From: Planctomycetota bacterium
GTDB taxonomy: Bacteria > Planctomycetota > UBA1135 > JACQFD01
DNA length: 64,000 nt
Assembly (NCBI GenBank): GCA_016200225.1
Contig: JACQFD010000021.1
Coordinates: 310,001-374,000 of the forward strand
Reading direction: 5' to 3'
Within the stretch, counting starts at the first letter, position 1. Each line of letters starts with the position of its first letter. Positions 35,701 to 44,081 of the stretch are shown in pieces. The notes beneath the pieces are model-generated. The model saw nothing but the letters and a program-made list of their open reading frames with translations, was not told where the DNA came from and ran no database searches. Made by a program: the position numbers and the translations under genes.

Positions 35701-35792
35701 GCCGCGTCGACGGCGCGGCCGTCGTCGAATAATTTAAGAGAGGCTTCGAGCGCCCCGATCGCGTCCGCGTTGCCGTTCTCGCGCTTGGTCAC
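32739..35792 (-). CDS. TPR-CHAT protein (caspase-like protease fold)
   Basis: A 1017-residue protein. The first 600 or so residues are tandem alpha-helical repeats of TPR type (many A-x-x-L-G-x-A-like helices, e.g. NALGAVFDFEGHIDKAETHFRAALEYYDKA in shortened form). The last 330 or so residues are a CHAT domain: HIATHAYSR with the expected catalytic His (residue 853) and LAVLSACETGAG with the expected Cys (residue 922), then GVDASITSLWRVPD and FWGAWVGTGE. CHAT proteins are caspase-like proteases, some used in antiphage defence or signalling. Translation starts with GTG. It lies 48 bases downstream of fliN and upstream of the small exported protein and kinase genes. Substrate unknown. Confidence 0.92.
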   Translation of the reverse strand: MTKRENGNADAIGALEASLKLFDDGRAVDAAARLAQALRLLNNPGVDSARAVELLRMFGDAAARAGDHEIAATARGAAFGILWKQDGIDNNDPDRIIQLNRARLDFAWSSSLAGDPVAAERVLREEILFLDSRERRPLDLIDATRARLGMALAEQRRAAEALPILEDAVAGLRHAASSGSLPSGSLDLAFAENALGAVFDFEGHIDKAETHFRAALEYYDKAAAIDRNHNERTRLGFLHNISLALRRRGETREAARIAETVYEQYKKIAPPGNASRAWAGMNLSLARCESGDQDGARAVLSEVYPAILGMPLAGGREAYRLKLHLACNLAEAGNLELSERCIDEVSREAAGIYQTNDPEFALLQQIRGSILRRRGRIGQALSLLEPLLPPASAPAAPFLQLLREAGACYYDSGNLNKARAAQAAALSALERALPRDHPEVARARRELCATLSALEAWPDLTIQLQSLASGLRARFAHAALTSSREAECLARAAGADLSALLTLDFARPAVHLLSEDIFELIETRRLLGAFGDPRGSTPSADPQIRQLRERIASARARLSTAGVRLQDPMAPPLDADEILRITSERDRAESELRERLARAQPPPPEMDYKHLAAALEPDAALISYHRYDANRAGVSEGRIVAHVARAGNALARVDLGPRDAVDRAIADWLEALHSGDSNGPERGLGALRPHESSPAAVEKSKLYDTGGRLREMLLDPLLGALGDARTIHILPDGAIHGVPFDILPIREGLIGDRARIVYETSVARLLKTRARVRGTRAGIVGAGNIDFGACGKPPRFEALPGTLREIETIVDLYKNAHKKDGVGGDVILSGANVTKNALREAAASARIIHIATHAYSRTEPEAPVETGVLPRENERLMLQFSPMALCGLALSQANASPQGVVTAEELAFFPLAGVELAVLSACETGAGRAGAGPSVASLRAALHAAGVDASITSLWRVPDAISCEFMAYVYLSLMQSAPLSEALWNAKLRLRGRGVPARFWGAWVGTGETRFEFPTSK

Positions 35793-35840
35793 GCGCGAAT
35801 TCTAACCCGGAAACCGCCGCCGCCGAAAGCCGCCGGATTG

Positions 35841-36194
35841 TCAGCTTCGCGCCATTTTTCGCAGACGTTCCTCGGGCGATACTAATTCTACAATTCGAAT
35901 TCCATATTTATCGCCCACGGTGACCACCTCGGCGCGCGCGACCGGCGTTCCGTTGACGAGGACGTCGACCGGCTCGCCCGCGACGCGCTGCAATTCGATC
36001 ACGACGCCCGGCGCGAACTGCGTCACGCGCTCCAATGGTAATTTTACTCTTCCGAGTTCGACGGAGAGCGTGACTGGAATATCCAAAAGCGATTGCATTT
36101 CGATGGGCGCGCCCGCGACGCCCGCGCTGGCAATGGGTGCAAACGCGGCGGGGCCGACTTCAGCGGCGCTCGAATTCTGGGGTTCCGGACACAT
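35841..36194 (-). CDS. fliN: flagellar motor switch protein FliN
   Basis: A 117-residue protein whose C-terminal 80 residues are a SpoA domain: LLDIPVTLSVELGRVKLPLERV, VVIELQRVAGEPVDVLVNG and VARAEVVTVGDKYGIRI. It builds the C-ring that reverses flagellar rotation and helps dock the export apparatus. The start at the ATG at 36194 leaves a 43-base gap to the fliM stop and gives a normal FliN length; the frame is open further upstream but would overlap fliM. It is the last gene of the flagellar block. Confidence 0.93.
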   Translation of the reverse strand: MCPEPQNSSAAEVGPAAFAPIASAGVAGAPIEMQSLLDIPVTLSVELGRVKLPLERVTQFAPGVVIELQRVAGEPVDVLVNGTPVARAEVVTVGDKYGIRIVELVSPEERLRKMARS

Positions 36195-36237
36195 GGTTGG
36201 CTGGCTCGTGCGGGTTGGGTGAATACTGTTATATTGA

Positions 36238-37287
36238 TTATGCGCCCGCGGCGGCCGCGGACGGCGCAGGCGCGCGAACGATGCTTTCGATAACAACTGC
36301 AAAGTTGCGTTCGCGCGTTCCGACGCGCGCCGTGGCTGTTACATTTCCTTCGACGTCGATGCGGGCGGGTTCGCCCGCGTTCTGGTCGAGCGATATCACG
36401 TCTCCCTTGTCGAGCGCGAGCAGATCGCGAATTGTAATATCCGTCGATCCGAGCCTCACGGCGACTTCCACCGCGATACTTGGAATCGCGGGCGGCGACG
36501 GAACGGCGGCCGGCGCCGCGGCGCGTCCTTCGTTCTTAGGATACGCGGCGGCGGGAAAAACAAATCGAACCTCCGTCTCGGCGAGTTCGCCGCCGATTGA
36601 ATATGTTGCAATAATAACATTTGTATCATTCTCGATGAGGCGCGCCTGCCGGAGCTGCGTCGCCGGCGCCCCCGCCGGCGATTTCTCGACGTGGAGAACG
36701 TCCGAGAACCCGTCCGCGAGACTTTTTAGTAAAATTCCGCAGAGACGATTCGCCATCGGCAATTCGATCGACGAAAGCGCGCGCGCCGCGAATCGCGCCT
36801 TGCCTTTCCCGCCGAGCGTGCGGTCGACGATCGCTAATACTAATGATGTGTCCGCCGAGAGCACGCCCAGAGACGCGGATTCTCTCCCGCACTTGATGGG
36901 AAACACGAGGCACGGCGACATCAGACCCGCGAGAAACGTTTTGTATTGTTGTATTTCGATCGCGACGCATTCCGCGCGCACGTCGAGGCGCAGCCACCGC
37001 GCCAGACTGTCGGAAATGCGGGCCGCCGCGTGCGCCGCCTCGCCCTGCAGCCGGTCGAATTCGTCGCGGGGCAGCTGATCCGGTTTTGTAAAGTCGCGCG
37101 GCGCGATCTCGTTATTTGTATTATAAACGTTCGGCCCGCCGGCCGGCGCCGCCTTGTCGGTTTTCGCGGCGTGTCCCCCGCCCGGCGCCGCGTCGTGCGA
37201 CAACGAAGGCATGTTGCGGCCGCCCGACTCGACGAGTTCGAGCAGCGCTTCGATTTCATCCTGCGTGAGGAGTGCTTGGGGTGCCAC
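36238..37287 (-). CDS. fliM: flagellar motor switch protein FliM
   Basis: A 349-residue C-ring protein. The N-terminus has ALLTQDEIEALLEL, the conserved CheY-P-binding helix, followed by a linker, a CheC-like middle domain (about residues 95-245) and a C-terminal SpoA domain ending in DKGDVISLDQNAGEPARIDV and VGTRERNFAVVI. It links the chemotaxis signal to rotor direction at the inner face of the membrane. Start is GTG. It sits between fliL and fliN, the common bacterial order, with a 28-base gap to fliL. Confidence 0.95.
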   Translation of the reverse strand: MAPQALLTQDEIEALLELVESGGRNMPSLSHDAAPGGGHAAKTDKAAPAGGPNVYNTNNEIAPRDFTKPDQLPRDEFDRLQGEAAHAAARISDSLARWLRLDVRAECVAIEIQQYKTFLAGLMSPCLVFPIKCGRESASLGVLSADTSLVLAIVDRTLGGKGKARFAARALSSIELPMANRLCGILLKSLADGFSDVLHVEKSPAGAPATQLRQARLIENDTNVIIATYSIGGELAETEVRFVFPAAAYPKNEGRAAAPAAVPSPPAIPSIAVEVAVRLGSTDITIRDLLALDKGDVISLDQNAGEPARIDVEGNVTATARVGTRERNFAVVIESIVRAPAPSAAAAGA

Positions 37288-37314
37288 GGTGCCGTCTTTA
37301 ATTATATTGAACGA

Positions 37315-37887
37315 TTATTGAATCATGAGGTTTTTGAATAGAACGGCTTCGATTTCGCCGTCTTTTTCCGGAAACAGGATCGGCTCCAGTTCCGATTTGA
37401 TTTCTCTTTTTAACAATTCTTTCTTCTCGCGGCCCTCGAGATCGTCGATGCTTTTCGAGTTTAACAAAAGAATCACGCGGTCGTTCACGGCCGCGCCGAA
37501 TTCGTCGCCGAGCGTCGCGACACCCTTGGGTTTGCCTCCGCCGTGCTCGCCGCCGCTCGAGTCTTTCGGGAGTCCCAGCCGCGCCGACACATGGCTTATG
37601 TCGCGCGATTTGATACGAATGTGTATATCGAGGCCGCAATAATGAAGTCCGCCGGCGCGCGCGAGATTCGCTTTGAGTTCCGGAATGATAAAGTCCGCGT
37701 ACGATTCGGGGGTTTCCTGTTTCGCGTCCGATTCTTTATGAGGTTTCGGGAGCGCGAACGTCACGCCGACGCCCGCGATCGCGCCCACGATCGGTAATAT
37801 AATAAATAGAAGCGGTATGCCGCGTTTTTTCGCGGGGACGGACGCCTCGGCGGCGGTCTTGTCCTCTTTCTTTTCCTTATCGGCCAT
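37315..37887 (-). CDS. fliL: flagellar basal-body protein FliL
   Basis: A 190-residue single-pass membrane protein: a lysine-rich cytoplasmic N-terminus (about 20 residues), a membrane helix (GIPLLFIILPIVGAIAGVGV), then a periplasmic domain with the FliL pattern, including IHIRIKSRDISH and NDRVILLLNSKSIDDLEG. FliL associates with the stator and modulates torque. The family identification rests on topology, length and position between the MotE-like gene and fliM, plus the ending, which resembles the FliL C-terminus. Confidence 0.88.
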   Translation of the reverse strand: MADKEKKEDKTAAEASVPAKKRGIPLLFIILPIVGAIAGVGVTFALPKPHKESDAKQETPESYADFIIPELKANLARAGGLHYCGLDIHIRIKSRDISHVSARLGLPKDSSGGEHGGGKPKGVATLGDEFGAAVNDRVILLLNSKSIDDLEGREKKELLKREIKSELEPILFPEKDGEIEAVLFKNLMIQ

Positions 37888-37917
37888 GGCTGACTCCGTA
37901 ATTGTTAATATTAACGA

Positions 37918-38991
37918 TCATTTTGAGTTATCCTTCGCGCCGGGTTTCGCCGTCGCCGCGTCCGCGCCGAGGCGCGTGATCGCTTCGAGGGCTTTTTGTA
38001 ATGGAACGCGCTTGTCCGCGGTCATCGACGCGAGCAGATCCCCCTGTTTCTTGGGATCGAGCTTCAGAACGACCTGCGCCGCGATGCGCATGTCGAAATC
38101 GAATAGTTGCGTTTGAATTTTGCTAATATCGAGATCCTTGATGCGCGACGCGATCGATTTGACTAAATTCAACTCGCCCGCCGCGAGCGCGTCCGCGCGT
38201 TTCGAAAGATCCGAGACTTTGTCGACGACTTCTTTTTTCTGTTGATCGAGGCCCGATCGCAGTTCGGTGAGTTTTGCATAAGAAGTCTCGATTTCGAGGC
38301 GGTCGCGTTCGTTCGCCGCCTTTTCGTAGGCGGCCTGCGATTGTAACTTTTCGAACGATTCGCGGCTCGCGCGAAGATCGTTTACGAGAGACTCCAGTTC
38401 TTCGGGCGTGAACGGCGAGGGGAGCGTGAATCGCGTTACTAACGAAGCCGTGGCGCCGCGTTTTGGAATCGGCGGATTCGCGCGCGCAACCTCGTCGCCC
38501 CCGGAAGATTCTTTAACATTCTTCGGCTCCTTCTCGCCCGCGGAGCGTTCGTTTTTTTCGGTTTTTTCGGATTTCTTAACATCCGACGGCGCCGCCGATT
38601 TATTATTATCGCCGTTTTTGTTATCTTTGGTTTCGATGCCTTTTTCGCGGCTCCCGGATTTCGGGCTTTCGCCGAGCATCGACGCGACCGCGGGCTTCGC
38701 CAAACCCTCGGTTTTTTGTTTATCGCCGGTATTCGTAGTATTACCGGCGGCGTCCGCGTTCTTATTCTTATCGGACGTATTCGTATTCTCGATCTTTTTT
38801 GTAATATCGGCCGCTTCGCCTTCGGGGCGCGATTCCGCGCCGTTTTCGCCGGCGTTTTCCACGGGTTCGGCCGCTTTCTTGCCGAACAGCGATCCAAGGC
38901 GTCCTTGGGAAGCTAATATTCCGGCCGTGGTTCCCAAGAAGAGAACCGCCGCGGCGCCGGCGGAGAGAATCATCGGTGATAGTCGGGGCAT
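37918..38991 (-). CDS. MotE-like flagellar coiled-coil protein (MgtE_N-related)
   Basis: A 357-residue protein with an N-terminal membrane helix (about residues 5-27), a long low-complexity Lys/Asp/Asn/Glu-rich periplasmic linker (about 40-175), a coiled-coil segment (about 200-275) and a C-terminal domain with KIQTQLFDFDMRIAAQVVLKL, which resembles the MgtE N-domain found in MotE. MotE chaperones the MotC/stator system in alphaproteobacteria, and similar genes occur beside fliJ in many bacteria. The ATG at 38991 was chosen: the frame upstream of it only mirrors fliJ. The charged linker is unusually long, and its exact role here is unknown. Confidence 0.8.
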   Translation of the reverse strand: MPRLSPMILSAGAAAVLFLGTTAGILASQGRLGSLFGKKAAEPVENAGENGAESRPEGEAADITKKIENTNTSDKNKNADAAGNTTNTGDKQKTEGLAKPAVASMLGESPKSGSREKGIETKDNKNGDNNKSAAPSDVKKSEKTEKNERSAGEKEPKNVKESSGGDEVARANPPIPKRGATASLVTRFTLPSPFTPEELESLVNDLRASRESFEKLQSQAAYEKAANERDRLEIETSYAKLTELRSGLDQQKKEVVDKVSDLSKRADALAAGELNLVKSIASRIKDLDISKIQTQLFDFDMRIAAQVVLKLDPKKQGDLLASMTADKRVPLQKALEAITRLGADAATAKPGAKDNSK

Positions 38992-39013
38992 GGCTGGGTT
39001 GGGCTGGGTGGGC

Positions 39014-39484
39014 CTACTGCGATTCGCGGGTCGAGCGCGCGTGTGCGCGATTCGATGCGACCTCGTCCTGCATTTTCGTCTCCCAAGCTCTGCGCTCTTG
39101 AGTATGCCCGGCGTGGCGAACCTCGCGCAGACGCTCCAGTGTCTTGACGTTTTTGTAGGATTCCGTGTAGGCAGCGAGAGCGATTTCCCGCTCTTTGAGT
39201 CGCGATTCGACAACGGTTTCGCAGGCTGCCACCGCCGCCAACACCCGGTCGCACGCGGCCTCGGATTGGAGGCACTGAAAAATATCGAGTTTTTCCGCGC
39301 GCCGGTCGGCCGCGAGTTCGTCCATGGCGCGTCCATGTGCCGCGCGCGCCGATGACAGGTCGGAATTCGCTTCGTTCAATCTCGCGTTCGCCTGCGCGAC
39401 CTTTTGCCGTTCGATGGACAACTCGGCTTCGCGAACATTAAGAACACGCTCGAGCGTGAATTGAAATTTACGCGGCTTCGGCAT
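39014..39484 (-). CDS. fliJ: flagellar export chaperone FliJ
   Basis: A 156-residue, highly helical coiled-coil protein starting with PKPRKFQFTLERVLNVREAE, the usual FliJ opening. FliJ sits under the ATPase ring and couples FliI to the export gate. Its place directly after fliI (22-base gap) is the classical arrangement. Sequence conservation in the family is low, so the call rests on length, coiled coil, N-terminal pattern and neighbour. Confidence 0.9.
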   Translation of the reverse strand: MPKPRKFQFTLERVLNVREAELSIERQKVAQANARLNEANSDLSSARAAHGRAMDELAADRRAEKLDIFQCLQSEAACDRVLAAVAACETVVESRLKEREIALAAYTESYKNVKTLERLREVRHAGHTQERRAWETKMQDEVASNRAHARSTRESQ

Positions 39485-39506
39485 GTTTAACTTTTCCGCG
39501 CGCGAA

Positions 39507-40820
39507 TCACGGAGCCGCGGCCGCCAGAAGTAATTTTAATGTTTCGTCGAGTTGCGAGGATTTTCCGGTTTCCTGCCGGAGCAGCGATTCGATTTTATCG
39601 TAGCGTTGGATCGCCGCGTCGAGTCTGGGATTCGCGCCGGATTTGTAAGCTCCGATTTGTATTAAATCGCGGTTTTCCTCATACGTCGCGAGCAGTTCGC
39701 GGACGCGGGTCGCGGCGGCGCGGTGTTCGGCGGATGTTACTTTTGGAAACAAACGCGAAATGCTCGCCAGCAGATCGATCGCGGGAAAATGGCCGCGGTT
39801 CGCTAATTTTCTCGAAAGTAACACATGTCCGTCGAGAAGTCCGCGCATCGTGTCGCCGACGGGATCGTCGGGATCGTCGCCGTCGAGCAAAACTGTATAA
39901 ATCGCCGTGATGGAGCCTTTTTCGGACGTGCCCGCGCGCTCGACGAGCCGCGGAACTGTAGCAAAGAACGACGGCGGATAACCTTTGACGGTCGGGGGTT
40001 CGCCCGCGGCGAGGCCGATTTCGCGGCAGGCGGCGGCGAACCGAGTGACCGAATCCATAACCAATACAACGCGGCGCCCCTGATCGCGAAAATACTCCGC
40101 GATCGCGGTTGCTAAGAATGGCGCTTTATAACGTTCGAGCGGCGAGCGGTCGGAGGTCGCGACGACGACGACCGATCGTTTAAGTCCCGCTTCGCCGAGG
40201 GCCTCTTCGACGAACGCGCGGACTTCGCGGCCGCGTTCGCCGACGAGCGCGACCACGCCGACGTCGATTTTCGAACCGCGCACGATGTCGCCGAGCAATG
40301 TCGATTTTCCGACGCCCGAACCGGCAATGATACCAATACGCTGCCCGAGTCCGATTGTTAAACATGAGTCGAGCGCGCGCACCCCGGTGATCATCGGTTC
40401 TGTAATATTCGCGCGCGTGAGCGCGGGCGGCGCGTCGCGGTGCACGGGAATATTAATAGTGCGTTCGAGATCGCCCCGATTGTCGATGGGGTTGCCGAAA
40501 CCGTCGAGCACGCGCCCGAGCAGCGATTCACCGACGCGCACGTCGAGACGCCGGTGGAGCGCGACGACGCGTCCGCCGGCGGCCACGCCCGCCGTGTCTC
40601 CATAGGGCATGACGCATGCCGTATGTCCGCGCAGACCCACGACTTCCGCAAGCAGCGGCCGCATTCCCGCGCGCTCAAGGCGACAGAGATCGCCGATCGC
40701 GGACGGCAGGCCCTCGGCCTCGACCATCACGCCCGCGACTTTCATGATGCGTCCGCAATAGGACGCCCGCGCGCTTCCGCGAACGCGCGCGATCTCGGAT
40801 TGCAAAAGGCCTGGGGGCAC
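39507..40820 (-). CDS. fliI: flagellum-specific ATPase FliI
   Basis: A 437-residue ATPase of the F1-beta/FliI type. The nucleotide-binding P-loop is in GIIAGSGVGKSTLLGD near residue 170, followed by ALVGERGREV, the Walker B VVLVMDSVTRFA near 255, and DGHVLLSRKLANRGHFPAID near 355. It energises flagellar type III export. It starts with GTG and is the first flagellar gene in the run. The next gene upstream encodes an exported beta-helix protein and not FliH, so the usual FliF-FliG-FliH part of the operon lies elsewhere or is absent. Confidence 0.96.
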   Translation of the reverse strand: MPPGLLQSEIARVRGSARASYCGRIMKVAGVMVEAEGLPSAIGDLCRLERAGMRPLLAEVVGLRGHTACVMPYGDTAGVAAGGRVVALHRRLDVRVGESLLGRVLDGFGNPIDNRGDLERTINIPVHRDAPPALTRANITEPMITGVRALDSCLTIGLGQRIGIIAGSGVGKSTLLGDIVRGSKIDVGVVALVGERGREVRAFVEEALGEAGLKRSVVVVATSDRSPLERYKAPFLATAIAEYFRDQGRRVVLVMDSVTRFAAACREIGLAAGEPPTVKGYPPSFFATVPRLVERAGTSEKGSITAIYTVLLDGDDPDDPVGDTMRGLLDGHVLLSRKLANRGHFPAIDLLASISRLFPKVTSAEHRAAATRVRELLATYEENRDLIQIGAYKSGANPRLDAAIQRYDKIESLLRQETGKSSQLDETLKLLLAAAAP

Positions 40821-40895
40821 GGCCGTTTTATCGGATAACCGGCGGCGAAAATTGAGAATTGCCCTCCGAATCCGGATGCGCGCGCGGGCTATCTG

Positions 40896-43800
40896 TTACT
40901 TCAAAAATTGCAGCCCGTCGATCCACACCGAAACCGGACGGCCGCCCGCCGATTCGAATTGTATCGAAAGGGCGCGCGCTTTTGTAATATCAAATTTCCG
41001 CGTTTCGGCGGCGGCGCGGGCGGAGTCGTATTTTTCTTTTGTTAATGATCGGACGATCCATACTTCGCGGTCGGGGCGTTCGAGACCGAGGCCGCCGCGT
41101 TTGATAACGATCGCATTATCGAAAAATGCGACGCTCGAACCGGCGCCCGCGGGTCCGGGCAGTTCGCCGGTCGTGAACTGTTTTGTATCCATATCGTAAA
41201 TAGCGAATAAATTCGACGGCACGCCGTCGCCTTCGTGGTTGGAGGGCGAACAGCCGGCGATTATAAATATTCCGCCTTTCGCGCCGATGGCGGAACACCA
41301 GCGCGGCGGCAGCGCGGCGAGCGACGCGCCGCGGCCCGGTTCGAACGGAAGCGGCCCGAGATCCTGCGTCGGCGTGCGCGATTCGCGCCAATTTTTAGTA
41401 TTATCCGGTTCGCCACCCGCGAAAATCGAAGGTTTGAACTGATCGGCGTCGAATTCGAATAATCGATCGCCTATTTTCGTCATGTCCTGCGGCCGCGGTG
41501 TCGTCCAATCGTTCTTGATGCCGTAAATTTTGTTATTGATTGCGAGCAGCTGCGCGGGAATTCCATACCAATCGGGATCGGGAACGCCGGCAAACGTCAA
41601 CATCGTGCGATCTTCGAGTTTCTTGTAATTATCGATCGCGATTCTACAAATACCGCCGCCAAAATTTCCCATGCGCGCGTGCGAAATGCCGTAAAGGTAA
41701 TGACCGGAGACGGTCGCTCCGTGCGTGATCGAAATGAACGTCGGCGTCAGCGACCACTCGTCTTTTGTAATGTCGTATGCGGCGAGCGTCGGCCGGACGG
41801 CGCCTTTTTCGCCCGCGACGTCGATTCTTAAATATAATTTTCCGCGCGCCGCGTCGAACGACATGCACTGCGTCGACCACGCCGAGGCGTTCCACCCGGG
41901 ACCCGCGGGCCCCGCGACTTCCTTCCACTTCTCGCCGCCGTCGCCGGATTTGTATAGTTTCGCGCCGTCGCGCACCGCGCAATAAAGCGACTTTTTTGTT
42001 GCAACGAGCGAAGTCGCGTCGCGCGCATCGGCGGGCGTCTCGATGGATTTGAATTCGAGGCCTGAATTGTAATATGCGGGCGCCTCGCCTTCGTAAGTAT
42101 CCAATTTTGACCACTTCGCGCCGCCGCCCAGATCGACGACGACGGGCACCCAGCCGTCGCGCGTTTCAGGCGCGTCGAGATCCATCAATAAATTCCGCGG
42201 GACGCCGTTCACGATGGGCGTAAACAATAACGACGAGCCCGCGCCTTCGATTGTAACTGTCGGATTCGGCCCGCCGAATCCCCCGATGTTCTCGTTCTCG
42301 TACTTTATCCATAATGCGATTTTCTTAATGTCCGCGAGGTTCGGAAAGAGCGCGCCCGCCGGTGCGAAACGCACGCCCAAAGCGCCGCCCGCGAACGGTT
42401 CGGCCTTTAGATGAATCGAATGTTCGCCGAAAACGGCCGTCTTGGATAATCTGATTTGTACATTTGAGCCGGCGGGCAGCGTGTTCGGCCGCCATGCCGA
42501 CGCGTCGAATTCGGTACCCGTCTCTTCGCCGGGCGGCAAAACATAACAATCGAGCCACGCGATGCTCGCCAGCGCACCGTTCGAAACCGTGACGCCGATT
42601 CTATAGAATCCCGGATCCATGAATATGTGTTTGATCGACGCGGATGAATAATTAACCTTCGGAATCCAGTCCGAGCCCAGAATCGACCAAAAGAACTTGA
42701 GCGGCGCGCCCGCCGGATCGGCGCTGCCCGATGCATCGAGCACCGCGGCTTCGCCCGCGCGCAACACGAGCGGGCCGCCGGTCGGCACGAGTTTCACGAC
42801 GGGCGGAGCGGCGCCGCCGGCGCTCGCGTCGCTTTCCGTTAAATTACTAATATCCTCGATGAGCTTGTCCTTCTCATTATTCTTAAATTGATTATCCAGC
42901 AACCAGATCGAATCGCAGAATCGCGCGAAGATCCCCCATTTGTTATTTTCAAGGCGGTTGCGCTGCACGACGACGTGGTGCATTTTCCATTTCGCGCCTT
43001 TCGTTCCGAGGTCGCCGCGAAACACGATTCCCGCGCCGCGATTATCGTGGCAATAATTATGTTCGATCATCGTGTGCGATCCGGTGCCGCCGACGATAAC
43101 AATGCCGCCGTGGATGAAATCGGGCTCGGGCGCATTGTGATGAAACTTTTCGAGACCGTTCCAGCCGGCTTCGTTTTCCTCGAGCACCGTTTTGTCGGAT
43201 CCGCCGAGCCAGAATCCAAAACTACAATAGTTCGCCTTGTTTCGAATATAAGAATTCCCCTGGCTCCACGACTCGAATCCGTTGTTGTTCGCATAGGAAC
43301 AATCGTTTTCTTTAAATATGTTGCCCTGCGACATCCAGCCGTTCAGCACGCGGATAAAAACGCCGTCGCCGCCGTGGGTGATGTCATTGTGCGTGAACGT
43401 ATTCCTGTCCGAGCCGTTTTCCAATAATACGGACGTCGAGTCGCGTGCGTGCGTTTCGCCGGGATCGATGCGGATGCCGTACGATAGGTTGCAATCGCCG
43501 ACCAGATTGTCGCACGCCGAATCCATTTTTAAACAAACATTCGAGCAGTGCGACGCGTCGAGGCGGACGATCATATTCAGATTCGAACGGTAAAGATCGA
43601 GGCCGTTCCAATTGTTACCCGCTTTGCATTTTGTAATTTTCGAATTGTTCACGTAATCGAAAATAAAGCCGCCGACGCGCTCGAAATCGCCCCAACCGAA
43701 CGAAGGATCCGTATAATTATCGGAAGCGTCGCAATTTTCGAAATTGAACTCTTCGCAGTGCTCGAGATGCACGCCACGGCGGAATCCGCGGACGTTGATG

Positions 43801-44060
43801 TTCTTTATGGTTACATTCTTGCGTCCTTTCGCGAAAATGCCGTCCCCGAGAAAAGTATTCTTATCTTTCGAATTGCCCGGCCCCGCGATCGTCGCGCCGC
43901 CGCCGTCGAGGGTGACGCCGTCGGCGGCGATGACGATTCCCGAATGTAATACTTTATCCGTGAGTTTCGTATCTTTTGTGACCACAAGCGGCGCGGGAGC
44001 GTCTTGCGCGTTCGCCGGCGCGAATATCATTAAAATTACAATCGTCATTTGTCGAATCAT
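40896..44060 (-). CDS. large exported right-handed beta-helix protein with PKD-like and propeller-like domains
   Basis: A 1054-residue exported protein. After a signal peptide (to about residue 19), residues 25-400 form right-handed parallel beta-helix repeats (NVTIKNINVRGFRRGVHLEHCEEF, DRNTFTHNDITHGGDGVFI in shortened form, NNGFESWSQGNSYIRNKANY). A PKD-like domain follows (about 415-510, with LDASGSADPAGAPLKFFW), then a jelly-roll-like segment, then a C-terminal region with repeated Tyr/Trp-Gly and Asp-rich strands suggestive of a beta-propeller. Such helices are found in polysaccharide lyases and glycan-binding proteins; no catalytic set could be identified. It follows the FAD oxidase gene by 21 bases. 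Confidence 0.75.
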   Translation of the reverse strand: MIRQMTIVILMIFAPANAQDAPAPLVVTKDTKLTDKVLHSGIVIAADGVTLDGGGATIAGPGNSKDKNTFLGDGIFAKGRKNVTIKNINVRGFRRGVHLEHCEEFNFENCDASDNYTDPSFGWGDFERVGGFIFDYVNNSKITKCKAGNNWNGLDLYRSNLNMIVRLDASHCSNVCLKMDSACDNLVGDCNLSYGIRIDPGETHARDSTSVLLENGSDRNTFTHNDITHGGDGVFIRVLNGWMSQGNIFKENDCSYANNNGFESWSQGNSYIRNKANYCSFGFWLGGSDKTVLEENEAGWNGLEKFHHNAPEPDFIHGGIVIVGGTGSHTMIEHNYCHDNRGAGIVFRGDLGTKGAKWKMHHVVVQRNRLENNKWGIFARFCDSIWLLDNQFKNNEKDKLIEDISNLTESDASAGGAAPPVVKLVPTGGPLVLRAGEAAVLDASGSADPAGAPLKFFWSILGSDWIPKVNYSSASIKHIFMDPGFYRIGVTVSNGALASIAWLDCYVLPPGEETGTEFDASAWRPNTLPAGSNVQIRLSKTAVFGEHSIHLKAEPFAGGALGVRFAPAGALFPNLADIKKIALWIKYENENIGGFGGPNPTVTIEGAGSSLLFTPIVNGVPRNLLMDLDAPETRDGWVPVVVDLGGGAKWSKLDTYEGEAPAYYNSGLEFKSIETPADARDATSLVATKKSLYCAVRDGAKLYKSGDGGEKWKEVAGPAGPGWNASAWSTQCMSFDAARGKLYLRIDVAGEKGAVRPTLAAYDITKDEWSLTPTFISITHGATVSGHYLYGISHARMGNFGGGICRIAIDNYKKLEDRTMLTFAGVPDPDWYGIPAQLLAINNKIYGIKNDWTTPRPQDMTKIGDRLFEFDADQFKPSIFAGGEPDNTKNWRESRTPTQDLGPLPFEPGRGASLAALPPRWCSAIGAKGGIFIIAGCSPSNHEGDGVPSNLFAIYDMDTKQFTTGELPGPAGAGSSVAFFDNAIVIKRGGLGLERPDREVWIVRSLTKEKYDSARAAAETRKFDITKARALSIQFESAGGRPVSVWIDGLQFLK

Positions 44061-44081
44061 CTTTCGCCTTGCTTTTGTTAT

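Noticed and set aside
37992-39336. Plus-strand frames and the extended N-terminus of the MotE-like gene
   Set aside because: The extension mirrors the fliJ gene in another frame; the membrane helix at the ATG at 38991 marks the true start.
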